DNA of 6,741 nt from an uncultured Prevotella sp. GTDB lineage: Bacteria; Bacteroidota; Bacteroidia; Bacteroidales; Bacteroidaceae. The stretch covers positions 1-6,741 of the forward strand of contig URSZ01000126.1 in assembly GCA_900550635.1 (NCBI GenBank). The letters run 5' to 3'. Under the pieces are notes generated by a model. That model saw only the letters and a list, made by a program, of their open reading frames with translations, was not told the origin of the DNA and searched no databases. Shown piece by piece: positions 1 to 4,782 of this stretch (position 1 is the stretch's first letter; each line of letters opens with the position of its first letter). A program made the position numbers and the translations under genes.

Positions 1-1
1 G

Positions 2-172
2 CTTTTCCTGCATTTCAAAAAGGAATTGGGAACATTGCAGTGTGCCAGGCTGAAAAGCCCCGAGCAGCGTGTTTCGTGCATTCAATGCTGTCTTGTTGCC
101 GGGCGCAAGTTGCGCGAAATAATCGAACGAGAATCGCAGCGTTGCGACGAAAACCCGCAATCGGAGGAATAA
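2..172 (+). CDS. 3' end of a C_GCAxxG_C_C-like cysteine protein (partial)
   Basis: The frame is open from the window edge (codons begin at base 2) to a TAA at 170-172, giving 56 C-terminal residues. They include FKKELGTLQCARL, then VSCIQCC, then a helical charged tail ending NPQSEE. A phenylalanine/glycine stretch with one Cys, followed by a C-x2-C pair and an Ala/Gly-rich helix, resembles the C-terminal end of the putative redox-active C_GCAxxG_C_C family (PF09719), whose paired cysteines are thought to bind metal or act in redox. The N-terminal CxGCA part lies outside the window, so the family call is tentative. The stop lies 4 bases from the stop of the convergent DUF1566-like gene. Two other frames are also open here, but they give less protein-like sequence. 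I am fairly sure it is coding and about half sure of the family. Confidence 0.55.
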   Translation, partial: LFLHFKKELGTLQCARLKSPEQRVSCIQCCLVAGRKLREIIERESQRCDENPQSEE

Positions 173-176
173 AAGG

Positions 177-977
177 TTAGAAGGCTATTACGGCACGTAC
201 CCGGCCGCGGGTGGAAGCCGGAAAAGCGCAGATACCAGCTATGCCTTCCTTTTCATAAAACGCCAGCCCGTAGGCGCTTTTGCTGCCGGCCGGCGTGCTG
301 CTCCAGAATATGTCGCGCACGCCGTTGCAAAGCGGAAGCGCACCGGGCACATTGCGTAGTTTTCTGTTTAGGGCTTCGGATATGCTTTTGCCTTCGGCAC
401 TCCAGCAGCCTTTTGTCAGTGATACGCCGGCTTCTGCGGCAAAACAGGGGGCGGCAAGGCTGGATAGTATTTCAATCCACTGCCCCGCTGATGGCAAGAA
501 CGTGAAAACAGGATTTTTGTGCCCGAAGTCGCGGCCATAAATCCCGGCCGCATGGAAAGCCGGGTAGTCTGTGTCGCCGTTCATAAGCATGCTGTTGCGC
601 AGTCCTTCGCGGCATAGCAGGTTGTCAGGCAACTGAAGTCTTCGGCTTTTTGGAGCGCGGTGCCAGAACAGGGTCTTGCGCTGCCATGCCGCCTCGTCTG
701 CCCAGCGGCACGCGGAAGCAGCGTCGTTCACAGCCAGGGCGTACCCGTGCCTTACGCCGTGCGCCTTGTCGTAAGCCGTGGGTTGCATGGAGAAAACCAC
801 TCCTATGCATTCTCCGGCATGTTGCGGGTTGCAGACCTCTTTCGCGCTTATGGCATATAGCGTACCGTCGGGAGCAGCAAACAGGTAATCGCCGGCAGCG
901 GCGTTGTCCAATGTTTTTTTCACGTTGTGGTATTTTCGTGCTAAATTAGTTTTTAGCGCGTAAAGCCGCAAAGCCAA
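177..977 (-). CDS. DUF1566/Lcl-type (lectin-like, Fibrobacter-paralogous) domain protein, N-terminus uncertain
   Basis: The product is 266 aa from a TTG at 977, or 248 aa from a GTG at 923. Visible landmarks are GVVFSMQPTAYDKAHG (about 59-74), HGYALAVNDAA (77-87), DYPAFHAAGIYG, FLPSAGQWIEIL, CWSA, FWSS and a C-terminal RGRVRAVIAF. This order (IGIVFS, HGYALAL, YPAFHAA, FLPS.GQW, WSSS, VRPVLAF) is typical of Bacteroidetes surface proteins with the DUF1566/Lcl C-terminal fold, usually found at the end of larger lipoproteins or fimbrillin-like proteins. Here there is no signal peptide or lipobox, an in-frame TGA lies just upstream (990-992), and there is no ATG start. The gene may therefore have lost its 5' portion. 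The change from GC-rich to AT-rich DNA coincides with this end. A leftward promoter at 1131-1161 could transcribe it. The ligand is unknown. Confidence 0.75.
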   Translation of the reverse strand: MALRLYALKTNLARKYHNVKKTLDNAAAGDYLFAAPDGTLYAISAKEVCNPQHAGECIGVVFSMQPTAYDKAHGVRHGYALAVNDAASACRWADEAAWQRKTLFWHRAPKSRRLQLPDNLLCREGLRNSMLMNGDTDYPAFHAAGIYGRDFGHKNPVFTFLPSAGQWIEILSSLAAPCFAAEAGVSLTKGCWSAEGKSISEALNRKLRNVPGALPLCNGVRDIFWSSTPAGSKSAYGLAFYEKEGIAGICAFPASTRGRVRAVIAF

Positions 978-1130
978 AGGATGTTTTTTTCAGGAAAAAT
1001 CCGATGTTAAAATAGGAATATATTAGAAATGAGCTACTTATGAGCTTTTCTCGAAGAACGAGGTAATGACTTGGCAACAGTCTCAAACTCTGTGATTTGC
1101 GGTATTCTTCTGCCAAACAACTCTTTGTTG

Positions 1131-1161
1131 CAAAGGTACATGTTTTATTGGTATATACAAA
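1131..1161 (-). promoter_or_regulatory. Bacteroides-type promoter firing leftward; also matches a GTANNTTTGC attachment core
   Basis: On the minus strand TTTG (1161-1158) is followed after exactly 19 bases by TACCTTTG (1138-1131). This fits the Bacteroides sigma-ABfr consensus (-33 TTTG, -7 TAnnTTTG). Transcription should begin near 1125 and run toward the DUF1566-like gene. The same bases read GTACCTTTGC (1139-1130), which matches the GTANNTTTGC core used by CTnDOT-family tyrosine recombinases. A small palindrome, CTTTG-TTG-CAAAG (1123-1135), surrounds it. It could be promoter, attachment site or both. An ATG at 1141 opens a 35-codon frame to 1034, but it would lie upstream of the expected transcript start, so I do not call it a gene. 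Confidence 0.65.
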
Positions 1162-1204
1162 AATGCAGTAACATATCTTGTGAAAAAAGTAATGTTACTG
1201 CATT
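1158..1204 (-). terminator. Intrinsic terminator of the leftward cargo operon
   Basis: A perfect 13-base inverted repeat, AATGCAGTAACAT (1162-1174) with ATGTTACTGCATT (1192-1204), flanks a 17-base loop. Read leftward it begins 30 bases after the stop of the HNH gene and the second arm runs into TTTTTG, as expected of a rho-independent terminator, though the stem is AT-rich. The last bases of the U-tract are also the -33 box of the next promoter. The repeat could instead, or also, be an operator or a recombinase arm site. Confidence 0.7.
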
Positions 1205-1234
1205 GCAAATACCATTGTCGATTATTCGTTCGGT

Positions 1235-2116
1235 TTATATATTGTTCAAATTCCAAATTTCTTTTACCGCACTGACAATCTTGTTGAAACGTCTTTCTAT
1301 ACTTGACTTGTCCCAAACGGGATGTTCTTTGTCTGTTACAAATTCTATAATCTCTTTTTGTTGATTCAATAGATTGTCCCGACCATATACTTGTAATTTA
1401 TCCGCAAATGGACGATTTCCCAAAGAACTATTTTGCCGTCCAGCCATCAACATCAGGTTTCCAACGCAATTCATCCATTCACCTGAAACGATTCCTTCTT
1501 CAGGATTTTCCTTATCCTCATAAACGCCATAACCATTTTCTAAAGGATTAGCTTGTGTCTGTGGGGCTATATGTTCAATACTTTCGTTGGAAATGACATC
1601 CGAATAAGAAACCTTAGGAGTTGGATAATTATCATTACACAAATACTGTTCATATCTCCATAGTAAGTAGTTATCCACACGGTTGCCATAAAACCAACCA
1701 CTCCTAACGTGATTGAGCATTTCCGTATCGCTCCAATACCCCCACCACCAATCGTTGTTAAGTTTCCATTTCACAGAATCTATCTGGTTATTAAAGCTTT
1801 CTGTATCGTTTGCATTTTGAATGACATTCTGCAACCTACTTGTTATATCAGCCCGTCCACCTCTAACCAACAGACGAAACGTCAAATTTTCCAACAACTT
1901 GATAAGGCGCATGAATACTTCATCACTAACATTTGACAATTTAGCTTTAATGAGCATAGGATACGAAAATGCCATATTATTCAGGCATTTCAAATTTGCG
2001 GTATAAAAAGAATTGTCTTGTTCTATCTGCTTGACAAAGCAAAAGGCTTTAGACAGGCCATTAACAAAATCCTTTATTTGTTTTGTTTGTTCTTCTCTTG
2101 AGACAGATTTAGCCAA
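1235..2116 (-). CDS. GmrD-like DUF1524 HNH nuclease half of a DUF262/DUF1524 protein
   Basis: This 293-aa frame carries the C-terminal part of a GmrSD-type protein. SIEHIAPQ (179-186) supplies the HNH histidine. It is followed by W214, VGNLMLM (218-224), N229, N234 and FADK (237-240), the usual H...GNL...N...N..F..K signature of DUF1524 nucleases. The region before it is helical and aromatic-rich, as in full-length homologues. In GmrSD and SspE relatives this domain cuts foreign or modified DNA after NTP-dependent sensing by DUF262. The only start near the 5' end is a TTG at 2116 with no Shine-Dalgarno sequence. It overlaps the upstream DUF262 frame by 43 bases in the -1 frame. Homologous proteins normally continue straight from DUF262 into this part, so I favour one broken gene, while a GmrS + GmrD type two-gene arrangement remains possible. 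All key nuclease residues are intact. Confidence 0.8.
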   Translation of the reverse strand: MAKSVSREEQTKQIKDFVNGLSKAFCFVKQIEQDNSFYTANLKCLNNMAFSYPMLIKAKLSNVSDEVFMRLIKLLENLTFRLLVRGGRADITSRLQNVIQNANDTESFNNQIDSVKWKLNNDWWWGYWSDTEMLNHVRSGWFYGNRVDNYLLWRYEQYLCNDNYPTPKVSYSDVISNESIEHIAPQTQANPLENGYGVYEDKENPEEGIVSGEWMNCVGNLMLMAGRQNSSLGNRPFADKLQVYGRDNLLNQQKEIIEFVTDKEHPVWDKSSIERRFNKIVSAVKEIWNLNNI

Positions 2117-2967
2117 TCTTTGACCTCGCCTACAACTTTCTCGCTATAATATCCTTTTGGACCCACAGCCCTCCAATAATAGTTAAGGACATTATCTTCA
2201 TCCACAGTTACAAGGACAATGTTATGGTATATTTCTTCAAAAGCCTTTTCTATATAGTGGATATCATCCTCATTATTTTCTATGCGGAAAATCTGCAACA
2301 TGAAACAGGCTTTGAGAACTTCCAGATTGGTAAGTTTCTTACCTCTGTCATTTTGGTATGCGAAGATTTGTGCCGCCTGCAATTTGTCCTTGACTATAAA
2401 AGTAGTAATGGATGCATTCTCCAACGTACTAATCCAAGAAAGCATTTGCTGTATAGACACTTTCCTAAGTTCCGTTTCAAAATATGTGCGTGCTTCATAC
2501 ATGGCAATCTTTGACTTTGATGTCAAATCCTCTTTTGAAATGGACTCTTTGTATTCAATAACTGCATCCACAAAAAAATTATTGTCATAAGGCACAGTCA
2601 TGAACTTCTGCTTATTGCGCCTTATATCTTTCAAATAGTAGTCGGTAATGTCCTCCAACAAGTTCTTGATGTCATCGGCGTTTTCATCATTGTCCCATTC
2701 CTTGTGCCGATGTTTTAAAGCATTCACCAATGTACTAAAAAAGATAATGCATGTGGTTATACGTTGCTGTCCGTCAATGACATATAAAGTGTCGCCACTT
2801 TGTTCAAACAGAAAATGACCTAAATAGTAATTTTCGTCACATTCTCTTAAATCTTCAACGAACTGTGAGAATTGCCTTTCTCCCCAAGCGTAAGCGCGTT
2901 GGTATTCAGGAATAACAAATCGGATATTTCGTCTTCCGAATAACGCTTTAATTGTCGTAGATTCCAT
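2074..2967 (-). CDS. GmrS-like DUF262 NTPase/sensor half of a DUF262/DUF1524 protein
   Basis: The product is 297 aa from an ATG at 2967. It shows the DUF262 landmarks in order: IPEYQRAYAW (19-28), VIDGQQRITT (63-72, containing the DGQQR motif of the ParB/Srx-like fold) and NDRGKKLTNLEVLK (206-219). In GmrSD, BrxU and SspE proteins this domain binds and hydrolyses NTP and senses modified or phage DNA, controlling the attached HNH nuclease. The frame ends at a TAA (2076-2074) inside an A-rich tract on the coding strand. The HNH part follows in the -1 frame, so the usual single chain of about 580 aa is interrupted. It starts 12 bases after the stop of the membrane protein gene, which implies one leftward operon. 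There is no Shine-Dalgarno sequence, as is common in Bacteroidetes. Confidence 0.9.
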   Translation of the reverse strand: MESTTIKALFGRRNIRFVIPEYQRAYAWGERQFSQFVEDLRECDENYYLGHFLFEQSGDTLYVIDGQQRITTCIIFFSTLVNALKHRHKEWDNDENADDIKNLLEDITDYYLKDIRRNKQKFMTVPYDNNFFVDAVIEYKESISKEDLTSKSKIAMYEARTYFETELRKVSIQQMLSWISTLENASITTFIVKDKLQAAQIFAYQNDRGKKLTNLEVLKACFMLQIFRIENNEDDIHYIEKAFEEIYHNIVLVTVDEDNVLNYYWRAVGPKGYYSEKVVGEVKDWLNLSQEKNKQNK

Positions 2968-2979
2968 GAGTTTGAAATT

Positions 2980-4080
2980 TTATAATCCTTTTTCTTTTGC
3001 TATTGAAATGAATTTCTGAATATACATATCCATTTCGTCAACAAGCTCGCCTATAAACTTATCGCGCATACGCGGGTCTTGTAGTTTTTTTATTCCACCA
3101 GAATCCAATTTCCAAAAATCTAAATTATTGCGGTCAAACCATTTCCAACCAGACCAATATTTGGTTTTTACAAATCTATTTGATACTTCTGATGCAATAC
3201 TGCATACAATCTCATCCTCATCAGGATTTGCCACATGGCGAAAACCGTAGAAGATGCTATTCTCAATTTCTATACGGAATAAAACTTTTTGCTTACTGGC
3301 AGTCGTATAAATGGGGAAATATACCCCGAAATATCTGTGCCTGTTGCGTGCTCGGGCATAATACTCGTTTACGTCTTGGGTGAAATCTTTATATTCTATT
3401 TCATATCCTTTGTTCTTTAAAACTTTCTGTAATTGATTCCAGAAATAACGTTGAAGTTCATGACGCGCGATTGCCTTTGTTTCCACGAAGAGTCCGCAGT
3501 CTCGCAATATTGCGTTCATCTTGTCTTCCGAGATAGGTCGGCAATCTTCGCCGTATAAGTCTTTTTTTATTGCTGCTATCGCGTTGAACAATTCGTGCGA
3601 AAAGCGGGCATAATATCCTGCCATTTCTTTTTGCTTCTCTGTGTCTGGAAGAGAATAGAAATCATTCATTTGCTGGATGAGAGCCGAGAGATGTTCCAAC
3701 ACTTTGTCCATCGTTTCCGATGAAGCGTGCATCTGCATATAGCCAAGTTGAAATATCAGATCTTTCAACTCATCAACGTTTCCATTGATGGTTATTTCTC
3801 CATCTTTCACTATTTCATGCAATTTCTCGATAAAGGTGTGATAGACTTTTTGCTTGTACTCGAATATTTTGACGGTTTTCTCTAATTTCTCTTCGTTGTC
3901 GGTCTGCCCTTTCAACAATAGTACCGTGATTATGGCGGTAATGATAACTCCCAAGACAGCCGCAAACATTTCATACCAAAGTTCTTTCCCCGTAAACAGC
4001 CTTAGGTAAACGGCAAAAAAACATGCGATGACCACCAATATAGCCACAACTAAAATGGCTTTTCTCTGTGTTAGTTTCAT
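2980..4080 (-). CDS. Two-TM membrane-anchored protein of unknown function, partner of the DUF262 gene
   Basis: The product is 366 aa from an ATG at 4080. Two hydrophobic segments (about 8-29 and 34-56) form an N-terminal hairpin. The second ends LLLKGQ and passes into a charged, probably coiled-coil stretch (about 60-110: EEKLEKTVKIFEYKQKVYHTF). A soluble helical region follows. The C-terminal third is rich in aromatic and charged residues, with YFGVYFPIY, VLFRIEIENSIFYGF and KYWSGWKWF. That tail recalls a C-terminal section seen in some PD-(D/E)XK-like proteins, but I cannot place a complete catalytic set, so I do not call it a nuclease. The large domain probably faces the cytoplasm. It lies 12 bases upstream of the DUF262 gene, so the pair are likely co-expressed and may act together, with the anchor localising or tripping the nuclease at the membrane. 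That role is inference. Confidence 0.8.
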   Translation of the reverse strand: MKLTQRKAILVVAILVVIACFFAVYLRLFTGKELWYEMFAAVLGVIITAIITVLLLKGQTDNEEKLEKTVKIFEYKQKVYHTFIEKLHEIVKDGEITINGNVDELKDLIFQLGYMQMHASSETMDKVLEHLSALIQQMNDFYSLPDTEKQKEMAGYYARFSHELFNAIAAIKKDLYGEDCRPISEDKMNAILRDCGLFVETKAIARHELQRYFWNQLQKVLKNKGYEIEYKDFTQDVNEYYARARNRHRYFGVYFPIYTTASKQKVLFRIEIENSIFYGFRHVANPDEDEIVCSIASEVSNRFVKTKYWSGWKWFDRNNLDFWKLDSGGIKKLQDPRMRDKFIGELVDEMDMYIQKFISIAKEKGL

Positions 4081-4090
4081 AAGAAATGTC

Positions 4091-4130
4091 TTTAAGAAAG
4101 AGCGTGTGCGTTTGCAAAAACACGCGCTCT
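4091..4130 (-). terminator. Hairpin between the Asp-box gene and the membrane protein gene
   Basis: AGAGCG(T)GTG (4099-4108) pairs with CACGCGCTCT (4121-4130), with one mismatch. Read leftward the stem is followed by TTTCTT. It sits in the 65-base gap between the 76-aa gene and the membrane protein gene. It could terminate or attenuate transcription from the small gene into the nuclease operon. No convincing TAnnTTTG box lies between it and the ATG at 4080, so read-through may be the way the operon is expressed. Confidence 0.5.
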
Positions 4131-4145
4131 CATTGTTCGCTTACA

Positions 4146-4376
4146 TCAATTACGTTTAAGCCATGTTCTACCTTCGTTTGTAGAATAATAAAGTCCTTTT
4201 GACGTTTGAGCCAAAATTTCTCTTCCGTTATCTGTTAAATCATGGAAATCACCACATGATGAGCCAGAAAAACGTTGAAGCCATGTTCTACCATCATTGG
4301 TAGAATACTCTAATTTAGTTGCTGTTTTTGGAGAAATGCGAATCAATTCCTTTCCCCTGTTAATCATTTGAGACAT
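4146..4376 (-). CDS. Small two-repeat Asp-box (BNR-like) protein
   Basis: The product is 76 aa from an ATG at 4376 (a GTG at 4382 would add two residues). It consists of two copies of a roughly 40-residue unit of the form RGKELIRI...KLEYSTNDGRTWLQRF and NGREILAQ...GLYYSTNEGRTWLKRN. The Asp-box signature SxNxGxTW appears at 25-32 and 65-72, exactly 40 residues apart. The repeat shows at DNA level too: 15 identical bases at 4158-4172 and 4278-4292, period 120. Asp-boxes normally sit on beta-propeller hairpins of sialidases and sorting receptors, but two units are far too few for a propeller. There is no signal peptide, so it is probably cytoplasmic. I do not know its function. It lies between a structured non-coding region and the nuclease operon, so a link with either deserves a test. 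Confidence 0.75.
   Translation of the reverse strand: MSQMINRGKELIRISPKTATKLEYSTNDGRTWLQRFSGSSCGDFHDLTDNGREILAQTSKGLYYSTNEGRTWLKRN
4158..4312 (-). repeat. In-frame 120-base direct repeat within the Asp-box gene
   Basis: The 15-mer AAGCCATGTTCTACC (+ strand) occurs at 4158-4172 and 4278-4292. Similar sequence continues into TTTGTAGAATA and TTGGTAGAATA. The period is exactly 40 codons, consistent with tandem duplication of one protein unit. Confidence 0.8.
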
Positions 4377-4458
4377 ACTCACAAGTTTTTAATTTTGCCC
4401 TCACTAACGGGTTGGGGCTTTCCGGCTATATTTGTTAATCAAAAAGCCTTTTATCTCC

Positions 4459-4509
4459 CAGTTCCGATAGAGATGGTTAAAAGTGCGAAGCGTGGAACTG
4501 TACGTCCAC
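4459..4509. repeat. Two overlapping, mutually exclusive hairpins
   Basis: CAGTTCC (4459-4465) is complementary to GGAACTG (4494-4500). GTGGA (4492-4496) is complementary to TCCAC (4505-4509). The two stems share bases 4494-4496, so only one can form at a time. TATCTCC (4452-4458) is also complementary to GGAGATA at 4553-4559 inside the next structured block, a possible long-range or pseudoknot contact. No open frame of note covers this stretch. Confidence 0.5.
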
Positions 4510-4515
4510 TTCCTT

Positions 4516-4638
4516 GTGAGTAGGCCCTGAGAAAACCTTTAGAGATAGATGTGGAGATAGCAGCCCCACGCATATGCGCGGAGAACCATCATGCCAAATC
4601 TTGTCTCTGTGTGTATAAGTTTCTCAGGCTTTACTCAC
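4516..4638. ncRNA. Candidate structured RNA with a long nested stem (strand uncertain)
   Basis: The stretch folds on itself in register. GTGAGTA (4516-4522) pairs with TACTCAC (4632-4638). CCTGAGAAA (4526-4534) pairs with TTTCTCAGG (4620-4628). AGAGA (4541-4545) pairs with TCTCT (4604-4608). GATG (4548-4551) pairs with CATC (4587-4590). CGCATATGCG (4569-4578) makes an apical hairpin. On a + strand RNA, G4523-U4631, G4524-U4630, U4546-G4603 and G4548-U4601 would be extra wobble pairs that a minus RNA lacks; 4568/4579 favours the minus strand. A TATATTTG box (4427-4434, +) and a TATCTTTG box (4712-4705, -) could each act as a -7 element, but neither has a clear -33. On the minus strand this would be a leader of about 320 bases for the Asp-box gene. 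It does not match tmRNA, RNase P or SRP RNA cores that I know. Confidence 0.5.
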
Positions 4639-4646
4639 GCAAGATA

Positions 4647-4679
4647 AAGACATAACGCCTCTTTTTTTCAATATGTCTT
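4647..4679. repeat. 8-bp inverted repeat beside the structured block
   Basis: AAGACATA (4647-4654) and TATGTCTT (4672-4679) are perfect complements around a 17-base spacer that contains seven T in a row on the + strand. It may be a further stem of the same RNA or a protein-binding site. Confidence 0.5.
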
Positions 4680-4704
4680 GGAAAGAGTCGCCTCAATCCA
4701 ATTA

Positions 4705-4740
4705 CAAAGATAGAGGATTTTTTCGGTAATCCCCTATCTT
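4705..4740 (-). terminator. Terminator-like hairpin after the relaxase gene, overlapping a -7-like box
   Basis: AAGATAGAGGATT (4707-4719) pairs with AATCCCCTATCTT (4728-4740). The single A/C mismatch becomes a U-G pair in minus-strand RNA, so the relaxase transcript would have a full 13-bp stem with an 8-base loop, 42 bases past its stop. The downstream arm ends in TATCTTTG (4712-4705), a good TAnnTTTG box, so a terminator and a new leftward start may share the same bases. No -33 TTTG is visible at the usual distance. Confidence 0.55.
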
Positions 4741-4782
4741 CTAATGTTTTTATTTGATTTTGGAGTGTTTTTTGAGTTCATC

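Noticed and set aside
1034..1141. 35-codon leftward frame ending RSSRKAHK
   Set aside because: It reads plausibly protein-like and could be a gene remnant, but its only ATG lies inside the -7 region, upstream of the expected transcript start, and I recognise no family.
1158..1204. CRISPR or transposon terminal inverted repeat
   Set aside because: There is a single inverted pair followed by a T-tract just after a gene stop. No repeated units and no transposase are present.
1071..1364. 97-aa rightward and 77-aa leftward ORFs over the cargo end
   Set aside because: They cross the terminator and promoter region and the 3' end of the HNH frame. The composition is typical of random AT-rich frames.
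2074..2092. Programmed -1 frameshift in the DUF262 gene
   Set aside because: No in-frame X-XXY-YYZ heptamer is present and no clear downstream stimulatory hairpin was seen. A slip mutation or true gene split is more likely.
4516..4638. Retron msr/msd, group II intron domain V, SRP RNA, tmRNA or 6S RNA
   Set aside because: No reverse transcriptase is present, and no diagnostic core motif of these RNAs is recognisable. The 6S-like long stem is suggestive but lacks a convincing central bubble match.
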